Positions 36,988-47,377 of a stretch of DNA of 64,000 nt are shown piece after piece (position 1 is the first letter of the stretch; the number at the start of each line of letters is the position of its first letter). A program made the translations under genes and the position numbers. A model generated the notes under the pieces. The model did not search any database. It was not told where the DNA came from and saw only the letters and a list, made by a program, of their open reading frames with translations. Source of the DNA: Phytoactinopolyspora halophila (lineage in GTDB: Bacteria > Actinomycetota > Actinomycetes > Jiangellales > Jiangellaceae); contig NZ_QMIG01000003.1 of the NCBI RefSeq assembly GCF_003287285.1, positions 186,001 through 250,000 of the forward strand. Reading direction: 5' to 3'.

Positions 36988-38514
36988 GTGGCACATGAGA
37001 TCGATCCGGCCTTCCTGGCCCTGCCGATGCGCTCGCTGGCCGACGCCGCTCTCCAGCGAGCCCGTGATCTCGGCGTGCAACACGCCGACTTCCGCCTCGA
37101 ACGCATCCGTTCTCAAGATCTCGCGCTGCGCGACGGCACCCTGCAAGGTAGCCACGACGGCGAGGACGTCGGCTTCGGCGTGCGCGTGCTGCACGAGGGC
37201 ACCTGGGGGTTCGCCGCCAGCGTTGAGATCAGCACCGAGGAAGCGGTGCGGGTCGTGGACCGCGCCGTCGAGCTCGCGAGCATCTCCCGGCCGCTCAACA
37301 CGGAATCGGTCGAGATCGCCGACGAGCCCGCACACCCCGACGTCAGCTGGGTCTCGGCCTACGACGTCGACCCGTTCAGCGTGCCGGACACGGAGAAGGT
37401 GGAGCTGCTGTCCGCCTACTCGCGCCGGGTGCTGGAGCAGGCCGGCGTCGAACACGTCCAGGCACACCTGCAGCAGATCCTCGAGGGCAAGTTCTACGCC
37501 GACACGGCAGGCACGGTGTCTACCCAGCAGCGGGTCCGGGTGGCACCCGTGGTGGAGGCCATCGCCGTGGATCAGGAGAGCGGGCGATTCGAGACGATGC
37601 GCACGCTCGCCACCGCCGCCGGTCGGGGCTGGGAATACGTCACCGGCGACGACGGCGTCGTCTCGTGGGACGCCGCGCTCGACGAGCTCGGGCCGCTGCT
37701 GGCGGAGAAGCTCGCCGCACCCCCGATCGAGGCCGGCCGCTACGACGTCGTCATCGACCCGTCCAACCTGTGGCTCACCATTCACGAGTCGATCGGCCAC
37801 GCCACCGAGCTCGACCGCGCGCTGGGCTACGAGGCCAACTACGCCGGGACGTCGTTCGCCACCCTGGACAAGCTGGGCAAGCTCCGCTACGGCACCCCGC
37901 TCATGCACGTCACCGGCGACCGCACCGCCCGCCACGGGCTGGCCACCATCGGGTACGACGACGAGGGCGTGCAAACCCAGCAGTGGGACATCATCCGCGA
38001 CGGCATCCTCGTGGGCTACCAGCTCGACCGCACCATGGCCCGGGCCAAGTCGGACGTCTTGGGAACCAGCCGATCCAATGGCTGCGCCTTCGCCGACTCA
38101 CCGGGGCACGTTCCCCTCCAGCGGATGGCCAACGTCTCGTTGCAGCCGGCGACGGGCGGCCCGTCCACCGACGAGCTCATCACCCGCGTGGACGATGGCC
38201 TGTACATCGTCGGTGACAAGTCGTGGTCCATCGACATGCAGCGGTACAACTTCCAGTTCACCGGCCAGCGGGTTTACCGGATTCGCGGCGGCGAGCTGGC
38301 CGGGCAGGTGCGCGACGTCGCCTACCAGGCCACCACCACGGATTTCTGGGGCTCCATGGAGGCCGTCGGCAACCCGCAGACCTACGCCCTGAACGGCGCG
38401 TTCAACTGTGGCAAGGGCCAACCCGGCCAGGTGGCGCCGGTCTCGCACGGGTGCCCGTCAGCCATGTTCCGCGACATCACCATCCTCAACACGGCCCAGG
38501 AGGGCGGCGAATGA
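36988..38514 (+). CDS. tldD: TldD-family metalloprotease
   Basis: The 508-residue protein carries the HExxxH zinc motif in [19 protein letters not shown] (about residue 267). The family core also shows [20 protein letters not shown] and [19 protein letters not shown]. TldD pairs with TldE/PmbA to form a heterodimeric protease that trims unfolded peptides; in E. coli it matures microcin B17. Its stop overlaps the tldE start (ATGA). Confidence 0.95.
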   Translation: MAHEIDPAFLALPMRSLADAALQRARDLGVQHADFRLERIRSQDLALRDGTLQGSHDGEDVGFGVRVLHEGTWGFAASVEISTEEAVRVVDRAVELASISRPLNTESVEIADEPAHPDVSWVSAYDVDPFSVPDTEKVELLSAYSRRVLEQAGVEHVQAHLQQILEGKFYADTAGTVSTQQRVRVAPVVEAIAVDQESGRFETMRTLATAAGRGWEYVTGDDGVVSWDAALDELGPLLAEKLAAPPIEAGRYDVVIDPSNLWLTIHESIGHATELDRALGYEANYAGTSFATLDKLGKLRYGTPLMHVTGDRTARHGLATIGYDDEGVQTQQWDIIRDGILVGYQLDRTMARAKSDVLGTSRSNGCAFADSPGHVPLQRMANVSLQPATGGPSTDELITRVDDGLYIVGDKSWSIDMQRYNFQFTGQRVYRIRGGELAGQVRDVAYQATTTDFWGSMEAVGNPQTYALNGAFNCGKGQPGQVAPVSHGCPSAMFRDITILNTAQEGGE

Positions 38515-39929
38515 CCCGGCCGATCACACCTCAGGAGATCGTCGAGCGCTGCCTCGAACTGTCGACGACGGCCGGCACGAGCGCGACGGGCGGCAGTCAC
38601 GGCTTGACCGTCCTGGTCGACGAGCTGTCCAGGGCCAATCTGCGCTGGGCCAACAACACGCTCACCACCAATGGCACCACGCAGGAGCGGCAGGTGACCG
38701 TCATCGCCACCGTCGACGGGGCACACGGCACCTCGGCCGGCGTCGTCGGGCGTTCCGCGGTCACGGCTGACACCCTGGAACAGCTGGTCCGCGCCGCCGA
38801 GCACGCCGCTCGGGAGAACGGCCCGGCCGAGGACGCCCAGCCACTCGTGGCCGATAGCGTATCGGCGGACTGGCCGGAGGAGGCCGGCGCCACCTCGCCA
38901 GCTGCGTTGTCGACGCTGGCCCCGGCGCTCGGCGAGGCGTTTCACCGGTCGGAGCGCCAGCGGCGCATCCTCTACGGCTTCCTGGATCACGAGGTGCACA
39001 CCACGTATCTGGGCAACTCGGCGGGGCTGCGGCTACGCCACGAGCAGCCCACGGCCCACATCAGCATCACCGGCAAGTCGCGTGATCTGACCCGCTCGGC
39101 CTGGGTGGGCCAGGCCGAGCGCGACACGTCCGAGATCGACGTCACCGCGCTCGATGCGGAGCTGGACCGCAGGTTGGCGTGGGCCAGCCGCCGGGTGGAG
39201 CTTCCGGCCGGGCACTACGACACCGTGTTGCCGCCCACGGCCGTTGCCGACCTGATGATCTATGCCTACTGGACGATGAGCGCCCGCAACGCGCACGAGG
39301 GACACAGCGTGTATGCCCGGCCCGGGCAGGGCACGCGCGTGGGTGAACGGCTCTGCGAGCAGCCGGTGACACTGTGGTCCGATCCCGCCGCCGGCGGGCT
39401 GGAGTGCGCCCCGGCCGTCCTGGCCCGGGCGTCGTCGGCGGAGCAGAGCGTCTTCGACAACGGCCTCCCGCTCGGGCGCACGGAATGGATCCGTGATGGC
39501 CAGCTCGCCTCGCTCATCCAGACCCGCCACTCCGCCGGGCTCACCGGCCTTCCCACGACGCCCGCCGTGGACAACCTCCGCCTGGACGTCGACGGCGCGG
39601 GCTCCAGCCTGGAGGAGCTGGTCAGCGGCGTCGAGCGCGGCCTGCTGCTCACCTGCCTGTCCTACATCCGCGAGGTGGACCCGCAGACCCTGCTCCTGAC
39701 CGGGCTCACCCGCGACGGTGTCTACCTCGTGGAGAACGGGGAGGTGACCGCGGCGGTGAACAACTTCCGGTTCAACGAGAGCCCGGTGGCCCTGCTCAAC
39801 CGGTTCTCGCACGCCAGCACCACGGTGGCGGCGTTCAGCCGGGAATGGGGCGACTACTTCCCCCGCACCGCCATGCCGGCCCTGCGAGTGCCGGACTTCA
39901 ACATGTCGTCGGTCAGCCAGGCGTCGTAG
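38511..39929 (+). CDS. tldE: TldE/PmbA-family metalloprotease subunit
   Basis: The 472-residue protein resembles TldD in fold but lacks HExxxH, as TldE does. It contains NTLTTNGTTQERQVTVIATVDG, YLGNSAGLRLRHEQPTAH and LLLTCLSYIREVDPQTLLLTG. It starts on the tldD stop. The TldD/TldE pair suggests processing of a modified peptide. The 3' end overlaps the convergent dedA-like gene by 17 bp. Confidence 0.93.
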   Translation: MTRPITPQEIVERCLELSTTAGTSATGGSHGLTVLVDELSRANLRWANNTLTTNGTTQERQVTVIATVDGAHGTSAGVVGRSAVTADTLEQLVRAAEHAARENGPAEDAQPLVADSVSADWPEEAGATSPAALSTLAPALGEAFHRSERQRRILYGFLDHEVHTTYLGNSAGLRLRHEQPTAHISITGKSRDLTRSAWVGQAERDTSEIDVTALDAELDRRLAWASRRVELPAGHYDTVLPPTAVADLMIYAYWTMSARNAHEGHSVYARPGQGTRVGERLCEQPVTLWSDPAAGGLECAPAVLARASSAEQSVFDNGLPLGRTEWIRDGQLASLIQTRHSAGLTGLPTTPAVDNLRLDVDGAGSSLEELVSGVERGLLLTCLSYIREVDPQTLLLTGLTRDGVYLVENGEVTAAVNNFRFNESPVALLNRFSHASTTVAAFSREWGDYFPRTAMPALRVPDFNMSSVSQAS

Positions 39930-40611
39930 TTTCCGATGATGTCTGCGGGCCACCGCTCCCTGTCTCCAGAGCGGGTGGCCCCGCCATCTTCCGGCGGCGA
40001 CGCTGGATCCAGAACCGGGTGACCTCCACGATCACCGAGATCGTGATCGCGATACTGAAGCCCAGGGCCAGTCCTTTCAGCGGCTCCTCGCCGAAGGTCA
40101 AGCCGCCGAAGTATCCGATCAGCGCCCCGTACAGCCCCCAGGACAGTGCCGCAAATATCTCGAAGAACGAGAACTTGCGCAACGGATAGCTCACCGTGCC
40201 GGCCGTGAGGGTCACTGCCGTGCGCCCGCCCGGGATCTGCCGGCAGACCACCAGGATCAACCCGCCACGTTCTTGCAAATGTCGGTGGGCCCAGCTAAAC
40301 GCGGCGCGTCTCTTGGAATCCGCCTCCGAGCGATGGTAGATCCGCCGGCCGGCGACATGGCCGATGCCGTATGCCATGTGGTCTCCCAGGTACGCGCCCG
40401 CGGAGGCGGAGACGATCACCAACGCCAGCGACGGAACGCCACTGGCGGCGAACACGCCCGCGGTGATGACCAGTGTCTCCGCCGGAATGACCGGCAAGAC
40501 CGAATCGATCGCGGCGAACACCAGGATGACCACGTAGATCCACGGCGAGGACATCGCACTGTGCGCGATCTCCAGGATCGCATCGCCGAACTCCCCCAAA
40601 GCCTCCGACAT
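39913..40611 (-). CDS. DedA-family membrane protein
   Basis: The 232-residue protein has about five membrane segments and DedA motifs: AAIDSVLPVIPAETLVITAGV, SASAGAYLGDHMAYGIGHVAGRR, CRQIPGGRTAVTLTAGTV and SWGLYGALIGYFGG. DedA/Tvp38 proteins act as lipid scramblases or flippases, influencing undecaprenyl phosphate and pH homeostasis. It lies 132 bp downstream of gcvP in the same direction. Confidence 0.92.
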   Translation of the reverse strand: MSEALGEFGDAILEIAHSAMSSPWIYVVILVFAAIDSVLPVIPAETLVITAGVFAASGVPSLALVIVSASAGAYLGDHMAYGIGHVAGRRIYHRSEADSKRRAAFSWAHRHLQERGGLILVVCRQIPGGRTAVTLTAGTVSYPLRKFSFFEIFAALSWGLYGALIGYFGGLTFGEEPLKGLALGFSIAITISVIVEVTRFWIQRRRRKMAGPPALETGSGGPQTSSETTTPG

Positions 40612-40620
40612 TGTCCTCTT

Positions 40621-40682
40621 CCCGTGAAACCGGCTCCCCTTCTGGCATTAATCCTGTCACGACCGTACGCCGGTTTCACGGG
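40621..40682. repeat. 14-bp perfect inverted repeat between gcvP and the dedA-like gene
   Basis: CCCGTGAAACCGGC (40621-40634) and its complement GCCGGTTTCACGGG (40669-40682) flank 34 bases. It lies ten bases upstream of the dedA-like start and 60 bp after the gcvP stop. It could be a terminator for gcvP or a regulator site for dedA. Confidence 0.65.
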
Positions 40683-40743
40683 AGAGGCATGCGACTTCAG
40701 GTGGACTTTACCCCTACACCACCCTGAGGAGGACCCAGCTACG

Positions 40744-43638
40744 TCAGTCGGCGTCGCCCTCCTCCTGGAATGTCTCTGGCGCCGGGCACGAGCACACGAG
40801 GTTCCGGTCGCCGTAAGCGCCGTCGATGCGCCGCACGGGCGGCCAGTACTTGTCGTCGCGCAGCACCGGCGGGGGGAAGGCGGCCAGATCCCGCGAGTAC
40901 GGGTGCTCCCAGTCCTTCGTCAGCGAGGACGCCGTATGCGGGGCGTTGCACAACGGGTTGTCGTCTGCCGGCCACTCGCCCGCCTCGACCCGGTCCGCCT
41001 CCTTGCGGATGGCGATCATCGCGTCACAGAACCGGTCCAGTTCCACGAGGTCTTCGGATTCCGTCGGCTCGATCATCAGCGTCCCGGCCACCGGGAAGGA
41101 CATCGTCGGGGCGTGGAAACCGTAGTCCATCAGCCGCTTGGCGACGTCGTCGACGGTCACGCCCGTCGTCCTGGTCAGCGGGCGCACGTCGACGATGCAC
41201 TCGTGGGCTACCAGCCCGTTCCGGCCGGTGTAGAGCACCGGGAAGTGGTCGGCCAGCCGGACGGCGACGTAGTTCGCTGTCAGCACGGCCACCTGGGTGG
41301 CGAGCTTGAGGCCGGCGGCACCCATCATCCGGATGTACGCCCACGAGATCGGGAGGATCGACGCCGACCCGAACGGCGCCGCGGAGATCGGGCCGACGCC
41401 CGTCGCCGGACCCGCCTCCGGCAGCAGGGGATGATTCGGCAGGAAGGGTGCGAGGTGCTCGCGCACCCCGATCGGGCCGACTCCGGGGCCGCCACCGCCG
41501 TGCGGGATGCAGAACGTCTTGTGCAGGTTCAGGTGGCTCACGTCGGCGCCGAACTCGCCCGGCTTGGCCAACCCCATCAGGGCATTCAGGTTGGCGCCGT
41601 CGACGTAGACCTGGCCACCGGCCTCGTGGATCAGCCGCGCGATCTCGGCGATCCCCTCCTCGTACACGCCGTGCGTCGACGGGTAGGTGACCATGATGGC
41701 GGACAGCCGGTCTCCGTGCTGAGCCAGCTTGGCGCGCAGATCGTCGAGATCGACGGTGCCGTCGTCGCCGGAAGCCACGACCACCACGCGCATGCCGGCC
41801 ATGACCGCCGACGCCGCGTTGGTGCCGTGCGCGCTGGACGGAATCAGGCACACGTCACGCTGCGTGTCCCCGTTCGAGCGATGGTAGGCACGGATGGCCA
41901 GCAGTCCGGCCAGCTCTCCCTGCGAGCCCGCGTTGGGCTGCAACGAGACGGCAGCGTACCCGGTGATCGTGGCAAGCCACCGTTCCAGCTGCCGGACCAG
42001 TTCGAGATACCCTTCGGCCTGTTCGATCGGAGCGAAGGGATGCACTCCGGCGAAGCGGGGCCAGGTGATCGGCTCCATCTCCGTCGCCGCATTGAGTTTC
42101 ATCGTGCACGAACCCAGCGGGATCATGCCCCGGTCCAGGGCGTAGTCGGCATCCTGCAGGCGCCGCAAGTAGCGCAGCATGGAGGTCTCCGAGCGGTGCA
42201 CGTTGAACACCGGGTGGGTCAGGTACTCGCTGGTGCGCTGGAGGTTCTCCGGGATCGCCCAGCTAGACTCGCCGGTCTCGTGGCCGGTGTCGAGGCCCGT
42301 TCCGAACGCCTTCAAGACCACCGCGATGTCTGCCTCGGTGGTCACCTCGTCGCAGGCGATCCGGACCCGCTCGGAGCCGTCGAGACCCACGTTGACACCC
42401 AGTTCGGCGGCCTCGGCAACCACCGCCTCGGCACGGCCGGGAACCCGGGCGAGCACGGTGTCGAAGAACGCCTCGTGCACCACCTCCACACCGCTCGCCC
42501 GTAGCTGGGCGGCCAGGGTGGCCGCGTGTCGATGGGTCCGGCTGGCGATCTCGCGCAGGCCTTCCGGCCCGTGCCAGACCGCATACATCGACGCCACCAC
42601 GGCCAGCAACACCTGCGCCGTGCAGATGTTCGACGTGGCCCGTTCACGCCGGATGTGCTGCTCACGGGTCTGAAGTGCGAGCCGGTACGCCTGATTGCCG
42701 TCGGCGTCGACGGACACGCCCACCAGGCGGCCCGGCAAGCTGCGTTCCAGGCCGGAGCGGACGGCCATGTATCCGGCGTGCGGGCCCCCATACCCGAGCG
42801 GCACGCCGAAACGCTGGGAGCTGCCGACCACGACGTCGGCGCCCATCTCGCCGGGCGGCACCAGCAGCGTCAGCGCGAGAAGGTCCGCGGCCACGGTGAC
42901 GAGCGCCCCGCGCGCATGCGCATCGGAGATCAGCCCGCTCAGATCGCGGACCCGGCCCGACACCCCCGGATACTGCAGCAGCAGGCCGAACAGCTCGCCC
43001 TCGGGAAGGCCGGCGTCCAGATCGGCCACCTCGACCGTGAGTCCCAGCGGCTCGGCCCGGGTTCGCAGCACCGCGATGGTCTGCGGCAGGCAGTCCGCAT
43101 CGACCACGATCCGGTCCGGCCCGCCGCGCACGGCACGCCGCATGAGCGTCATCGCCTCGGCCGCCGCCGTCGCCTCGTCCAGCAGGCTGGCGTTGGCCGT
43201 GGGCACGCCCGTGAGGTCGGCCACCATGGTCTGAAAGTTCAGCAAAGCCTCAAGCCGGCCCTGCGAGATCTCCGGTTGGTACGGGGTGTAGGCCGTATAC
43301 CAGCCCGGGTTCTCCAGGACCCGGCGGATCACCACCGGCGGCGTGACGGTGTCGTGATAGCCGAGACCGATCATCTGGGTTTGGTCCTTGTTGCGCCGCG
43401 ATAGCTGACGCAGCTCCTCCAGTGTCTCGATCTCGGTCGACGCCTCCGGAAGGTCGAGGCCGCTCAGCGTCCGGATCGTCTCGGGCACCGCCGCGTCGGT
43501 CAGGTCGTCGAGCGACTCGTAACCGACAGTCGCCAGCATCGTGGCGATCTCGTCATCGCGCGGTCCGACGTGCCGCGCGACGAACGGCGCGGCTGCAGAC
43601 GTCTCCGAAAGGGGCTGATAGTGCGGCAACGTCGACAT
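40744..43638 (-). CDS. gcvP: Glycine dehydrogenase (decarboxylating), P protein
   Basis: The 964-residue protein fuses both P-protein halves. The C-terminal half holds the PLP lysine (Lys707) in [18 protein letters not shown], and the N-terminal part has [20 protein letters not shown]. It decarboxylates glycine and passes the aminomethyl group to the H protein. A glycine riboswitch lies in its leader. gcvH is at 48772; no gcvT is seen in the window. Confidence 0.97.
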   Translation of the reverse strand: MSTLPHYQPLSETSAAAPFVARHVGPRDDEIATMLATVGYESLDDLTDAAVPETIRTLSGLDLPEASTEIETLEELRQLSRRNKDQTQMIGLGYHDTVTPPVVIRRVLENPGWYTAYTPYQPEISQGRLEALLNFQTMVADLTGVPTANASLLDEATAAAEAMTLMRRAVRGGPDRIVVDADCLPQTIAVLRTRAEPLGLTVEVADLDAGLPEGELFGLLLQYPGVSGRVRDLSGLISDAHARGALVTVAADLLALTLLVPPGEMGADVVVGSSQRFGVPLGYGGPHAGYMAVRSGLERSLPGRLVGVSVDADGNQAYRLALQTREQHIRRERATSNICTAQVLLAVVASMYAVWHGPEGLREIASRTHRHAATLAAQLRASGVEVVHEAFFDTVLARVPGRAEAVVAEAAELGVNVGLDGSERVRIACDEVTTEADIAVVLKAFGTGLDTGHETGESSWAIPENLQRTSEYLTHPVFNVHRSETSMLRYLRRLQDADYALDRGMIPLGSCTMKLNAATEMEPITWPRFAGVHPFAPIEQAEGYLELVRQLERWLATITGYAAVSLQPNAGSQGELAGLLAIRAYHRSNGDTQRDVCLIPSSAHGTNAASAVMAGMRVVVVASGDDGTVDLDDLRAKLAQHGDRLSAIMVTYPSTHGVYEEGIAEIARLIHEAGGQVYVDGANLNALMGLAKPGEFGADVSHLNLHKTFCIPHGGGGPGVGPIGVREHLAPFLPNHPLLPEAGPATGVGPISAAPFGSASILPISWAYIRMMGAAGLKLATQVAVLTANYVAVRLADHFPVLYTGRNGLVAHECIVDVRPLTRTTGVTVDDVAKRLMDYGFHAPTMSFPVAGTLMIEPTESEDLVELDRFCDAMIAIRKEADRVEAGEWPADDNPLCNAPHTASSLTKDWEHPYSRDLAAFPPPVLRDDKYWPPVRRIDGAYGDRNLVCSCPAPETFQEEGDAD

Positions 43639-43737
43639 GTGTGGAGCTCCTCGGTCGGTCGTTCATCGATTCGCTCCCCCTCTGTCGCGCCGCCCGCGCC
43701 GTCCACGGGTACCCGTCGGCGCTCCAGAGTTGCCTGT

Positions 43738-43835
43738 CCCGACCGGTCCCTGGTGCCTGAGAGGTTGACGGGGAAGTTGCCCCTTCGGCGCTTCGCGACG
43801 CCGGTGACGCGAAGACTCTCCCGGCCGGGGTCGAC
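43738..43835 (-). promoter_or_regulatory. Glycine riboswitch upstream of gcvP
   Basis: On the minus strand the leader holds the conserved glycine aptamer blocks in order: GGAGAG (43821-43816), GCCGAAGGGGCAA (43789-43777) and CTCTCAGGCA (43763-43754). Only one aptamer is evident. Family members usually turn on glycine cleavage genes when glycine is abundant. Confidence 0.92.
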
Positions 43836-43992
43836 GGCATCTGCCGACCAGCATAGCTCGACACGGGTGCCGAGCGGGACCCGGCATCTCAGGATGGAAG
43901 CATCCGACCTGCGCATCTCGGACATGACTACCGGCGAATTCCGCATTGTGACATCCGCGTGTCCGTCGCATTGCATGTGCGGTGTAGCGGTG

Positions 43993-43998
43993 TAATCT
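43993..43998 (+). promoter_or_regulatory. Candidate -10 of a leaderless promoter for the KtrB-like gene
   Basis: TAATCT ends seven bases before GTG 44006, with CG following as in the other cases. No ribosome binding site is visible. Confidence 0.45.
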
Positions 43999-44005
43999 CG
44001 CGCGA

Positions 44006-45394
44006 GTGCACGGGGACCACTTGGGGCGCCACGATGGCTGGCTGGCCAGGCTGAGCCGGCGGCGGCCACATTTCACCCATCCGACTCAAGCGATCGTCGC
44101 CGGCTTCGCGGCCATGATCATTGTCGGAACCATCATCCTGATGCTGCCTATCTCCAGCACCGATCCGGATGGCGCCACGTTCGTGGAGGCGCTGTTCACC
44201 GCCACGTCGGCCGTGTGCATCGTCGGGCTCATCGTCGTCGACACGCCGGAGTTCTGGACGACGTTCGGCGAGGTCGCGATCATGGTCATGTTCCAGGTCG
44301 GCGGATTCGGCATCATGACGATGGGATCGCTGTTCGTCGTCCTCATCTCGCGCCGGATCAAGCTCAGCTCGCGGTTGACGGCGGCTGCCGAGACCAAGAG
44401 CCTGGGCCTCGGGGACGTACGCCGGGTCGTGACCGGCGTCGCCAAGGTGAGCTTCCTGTTCGAGTCCGCCACCTTCGTCATCCTCACCTTGCGGCTGGTG
44501 ATCGGCTACGACGAGCCACTTGGCCGCGCGGCGTATGTGGGCCTGTTTCACGCCGTCTCGGCGTTCAACAACTCCGGGTTCTCGCTGTACTCGAACAGCC
44601 TCGAGGACTTCGTTGTGGACCCGTGGATCACCCTGCCCGTGGCCATCGCCGCGATCTGCGGTGGCATCGGCTTTCCCGTCCTGCTCGAACTGCGCCGCCA
44701 GATTGGCAACCCGCGTAACTGGAGCCTGCACACCAAGCTCACCGTGTCGATGACGCTCCTCCTGCTCCCGCTCGGCTCGGGCTTCATGATGCTCAGCGAG
44801 TGGAACAATGACGCCACCATGGGCACGCTGGACGTCCCCGGCAAGATCCTGTCCGGTTTCTTCCACGGCGCCATGCCCCGATCCACCGGGTTCAACAGCC
44901 TCGACGTCGAGCAGATGAACGAGGCCACCTGGCTCGGCACCGACGTGCTGATGTTCATCGGGGCCGGCAGCGCGGGCACGGGCGGTGGCATCAAGGTGAC
45001 GACGTTCGCGTTACTCTTCTTCGTCATCTACGCCGAGATCCGCGGTGAGCCACGCGTCAACATCTTTGACCGGCAGGTCAGCCCGCGCGTGCAGCGCCAG
45101 GGGCTCACGATCGCCCTGCTCACGATCGCTCTGTGCGTCGGTCCCACCGTCTTCATCCTGCTCGTCGAGGATGCCTTTCCGCTCGACCGAGTATTATTCG
45201 AAGTGATCTCAGCGGCATGCACGGTCGGCCTGTCGACCGGGATCACCAGCGAATTGCACGGCGGTATCCAGGTGCTGCTCGTCGTGCTGATGTTCATTGG
45301 CCGGCTCGGCCCCGCGGTCGTGGCCACGGCGCTGGCGCTGCGCCAGCACACGCGCTTGTACGAACTTCCCGAAGGGAGACCGATCATTGGCTAG
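44006..45394 (+). CDS. ktrB: Potassium channel subunit, TrkH/KtrB family
   Basis: The 462-residue membrane protein has repeated membrane-pore-membrane units with filter-like segments such as TSAVCIVGL, SAFNNSGFSLYS, PRSTGFNSLD and SAACTVGLSTGI. The C-terminus GRLGPAVVATAL is typical of KtrB. It forms a K+ (Na+-coupled) uptake pore with the cytosolic ring protein encoded next. GTG 44006 has a leaderless-type -10. A TTA codon occurs at residue 336. Confidence 0.93.
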   Translation: MHGDHLGRHDGWLARLSRRRPHFTHPTQAIVAGFAAMIIVGTIILMLPISSTDPDGATFVEALFTATSAVCIVGLIVVDTPEFWTTFGEVAIMVMFQVGGFGIMTMGSLFVVLISRRIKLSSRLTAAAETKSLGLGDVRRVVTGVAKVSFLFESATFVILTLRLVIGYDEPLGRAAYVGLFHAVSAFNNSGFSLYSNSLEDFVVDPWITLPVAIAAICGGIGFPVLLELRRQIGNPRNWSLHTKLTVSMTLLLLPLGSGFMMLSEWNNDATMGTLDVPGKILSGFFHGAMPRSTGFNSLDVEQMNEATWLGTDVLMFIGAGSAGTGGGIKVTTFALLFFVIYAEIRGEPRVNIFDRQVSPRVQRQGLTIALLTIALCVGPTVFILLVEDAFPLDRVLFEVISAACTVGLSTGITSELHGGIQVLLVVLMFIGRLGPAVVATALALRQHTRLYELPEGRPIIG

Positions 45395-46055
45395 GAAGCG
45401 GCGCGACAGCAACGTCGTGGTCGTCTGCGGGCTCGGCCGATTCGGCAAATCGCTCGCACTCGAGCTGATGAAGGAGGACACCGAGGTCCTGGGCATCGAC
45501 GCGGACGCCGACCGGGTGCAATCGGTGTCGGGCCGGCTGACGCACGCCGTGGTGGCCGACACCACCAAGGAAGAGGCGCTGCGCCAGCTCTCGGTGCACG
45601 AGTACTCGCGCGCCGTCGTCGGTATCGGATCGGATATCGAGTCGAGCATCCTCACCGCATCGGTACTCGTGGAGATGGGCGTGCCGAACATCTGGGCCAA
45701 GGCGATCAGCCACTCTCACGCACGCATCCTCAAGCAGGTGGGCGTCCACCACGTCACCCGGCCCGAACACGACATGGGGGCGCGCGTCGCCCATCTGGTA
45801 CGCGGCCGGATGATCGACTACATCGAGTTCGACGACGGGTTCTCCATGGTCAAGACGACACCGCCCGCACACATCGTCGGGCTGCGCCTGTCCGACTCGA
45901 AGGTGCGCCAGGAGTACGGAATCACCGTGGTGGCCATCAAACGTCCCGGCGAGGGATTCACCTACGCCACTCCCGACACCATCATCCGGCCGGGTGACAC
46001 CGTCATTGTCTCCGGGCTGGTGCGCGACACCGAGCGGTTCAGCGAGGCGTCCTGA
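45387..46055 (+). CDS. ktrA: Potassium uptake regulatory subunit, KtrA (RCK domain)
   Basis: The 222-residue protein has an N-terminal RCK_N Rossmann fold (VVVVCGLGRFGKSLALELM, GIDADADRVQ) and a C-terminal RCK_C domain (VGLRLSDSKVRQEYGITVVAIKR, GDTVIVSGLV). TTG 45387 starts eight bases inside the KtrB gene, with GGGAG upstream. Length is exactly that of KtrA. Nucleotide binding gates the pore. The stop lies one base from the convergent MerR gene. Confidence 0.94.
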   Translation: MARKRRDSNVVVVCGLGRFGKSLALELMKEDTEVLGIDADADRVQSVSGRLTHAVVADTTKEEALRQLSVHEYSRAVVGIGSDIESSILTASVLVEMGVPNIWAKAISHSHARILKQVGVHHVTRPEHDMGARVAHLVRGRMIDYIEFDDGFSMVKTTPPAHIVGLRLSDSKVRQEYGITVVAIKRPGEGFTYATPDTIIRPGDTVIVSGLVRDTERFSEAS

Positions 46056-46056
46056 C

Positions 46057-46677
46057 TCAGGCCGGGCGCGACGCTCCCGTGGCCCGGGCGCGCCGCCGGG
46101 CGGCGAGCTGATCTCCCGGATGGTCCTGGGGCTCCTCCCCTGCGCGCTCGCCCGGAAGCTCGACCAGCACCGCCTCCACCTCGCGCCACACGCGCCCGAC
46201 GGCGATCCCGAAGACACCCTGGCCGCCCTGGACGAGATCGACGACCTCATCCGCCGAGGTGCACTCGTAGACGCTGGCGCCGTCGCTCATCAAGGTGATG
46301 CTCGCGAGATCGTGGATACCGCGCTCGCGAAGGTGCTGGACCGCCTGGCGAATCTGCTGCAACGAGACCCCGGTGTCGAGGAGCCGTTTGACGATCTTCA
46401 GGACGAGGATGTCGCGGAAGGAGTACAGCCGCTGGCTGCCTGAGCCCGTGGCGTTGCGCACGGTTGGCTCGACGAGCCCGGTACGCGCCCAGTAGTCGAG
46501 CTGGCGGTAGGTGATGCCGGCGGCATTGCATGCCGTGGGCCCGCGGTAGCCGACGTCTTCGGGCACCGTGTTCACCACGGGATCGAACAGCTGGCCTTGA
46601 GCTTGAAGGGCGCTTCGCGCAGTGGGATCGCTATGACGCCCAGTCGATCTGGTGCCGGAGGTGCTGTCTGCGCTCAC
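46057..46677 (-). CDS. MerR-family regulator, Rv1830-like
   Basis: The 206-residue protein has a MerR helix-turn-helix (GITYRQLDYWARTGLVEP, GSQRLYSFRDILVLKIVKRLL, about residues 50-100) and the tail ASVYECTSADEVVDLVQGG found in the M. tuberculosis Rv1830 family. A GTG start is used. It belongs to the conserved block with the bifunctional nuclease, FtsR and GarA genes. The role of this second MerR protein is not established. Confidence 0.92.
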   Translation of the reverse strand: MSADSTSGTRSTGRHSDPTARSALQAQGQLFDPVVNTVPEDVGYRGPTACNAAGITYRQLDYWARTGLVEPTVRNATGSGSQRLYSFRDILVLKIVKRLLDTGVSLQQIRQAVQHLRERGIHDLASITLMSDGASVYECTSADEVVDLVQGGQGVFGIAVGRVWREVEAVLVELPGERAGEEPQDHPGDQLAARRRARATGASRPA

Positions 46678-46794
46678 GCCGTCCCCTTCGTTAATGATGT
46701 GACACGAGTGACGGTAGGCGGGCGGCCCACGCCGGTCAACGCAACACGCGGGAATGCCTCAAGCTCGAGTTCAGGTTCAGCCTCCATGGCGGTG

Positions 46795-47295
46795 TCAGCG
46801 TTCCGGGGGCTGGCCGTGGAAGTCCTCGGGCGACACCTGATCGAGGAACTCGCGGAACTTCGCGACCTCGTCCTCGGAGACCTCTTCGGACTCGGAATCC
46901 GTTTCGGCCATGAGCACGCCCGCCTCTTCCAGCAATCCGTCTGTGGCGTAGATGGGCGTACCCGTCCGCAGCGCGAGCGCGATCGAGTCGGATGGCCGAG
47001 AACTGACCTCGACACCACCGGGGAACACGAGCTCGGCGTAGTACGTGCCTTCCTTGACCTCAGTGATACGCACTTGTTCCAGGGACGTGCCCACAGCCTC
47101 GAGCACATCCTTGAACAGGTCATGCGTCAGCGGCCGGGGCGGCACCACACCCTGCTGCGCAAAGGCGATGGCGGTAGCTTCGACTGCCCCGATCCAGATC
47201 GGCAGGCAACGCTGGCCGCCGACCTCACGCAGCAGCACTATCGGCTGGTTCGACGGCATCTCCACTCGGACGCCGATCACGTCGAGTTCGCGCAC
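46795..47295 (-). CDS. Bifunctional nuclease family protein (DUF151)
   Basis: The 166-residue protein begins MRELDVIGVRVEMPSNQPIVLL and has QRCLPIWIGAVEATAIAF, RPLTHDLFKDVLEAVG and SRPSDSIALALRTGTPIYA, matching DUF151. The family was named for a plant DNase/RNase; its bacterial role is unclear. It is the Rv1829 counterpart, between two MerR genes. Confidence 0.94.
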   Translation of the reverse strand: MRELDVIGVRVEMPSNQPIVLLREVGGQRCLPIWIGAVEATAIAFAQQGVVPPRPLTHDLFKDVLEAVGTSLEQVRITEVKEGTYYAELVFPGGVEVSSRPSDSIALALRTGTPIYATDGLLEEAGVLMAETDSESEEVSEDEVAKFREFLDQVSPEDFHGQPPER

Positions 47296-47377
47296 ACCTC
47301 CAGACTACCTCTGTCAGCCCCTGGGTCCATGGGTCAGGCGGAGAGAAATCCGACACGCGTGTCTCGGGGCCGCGCAT

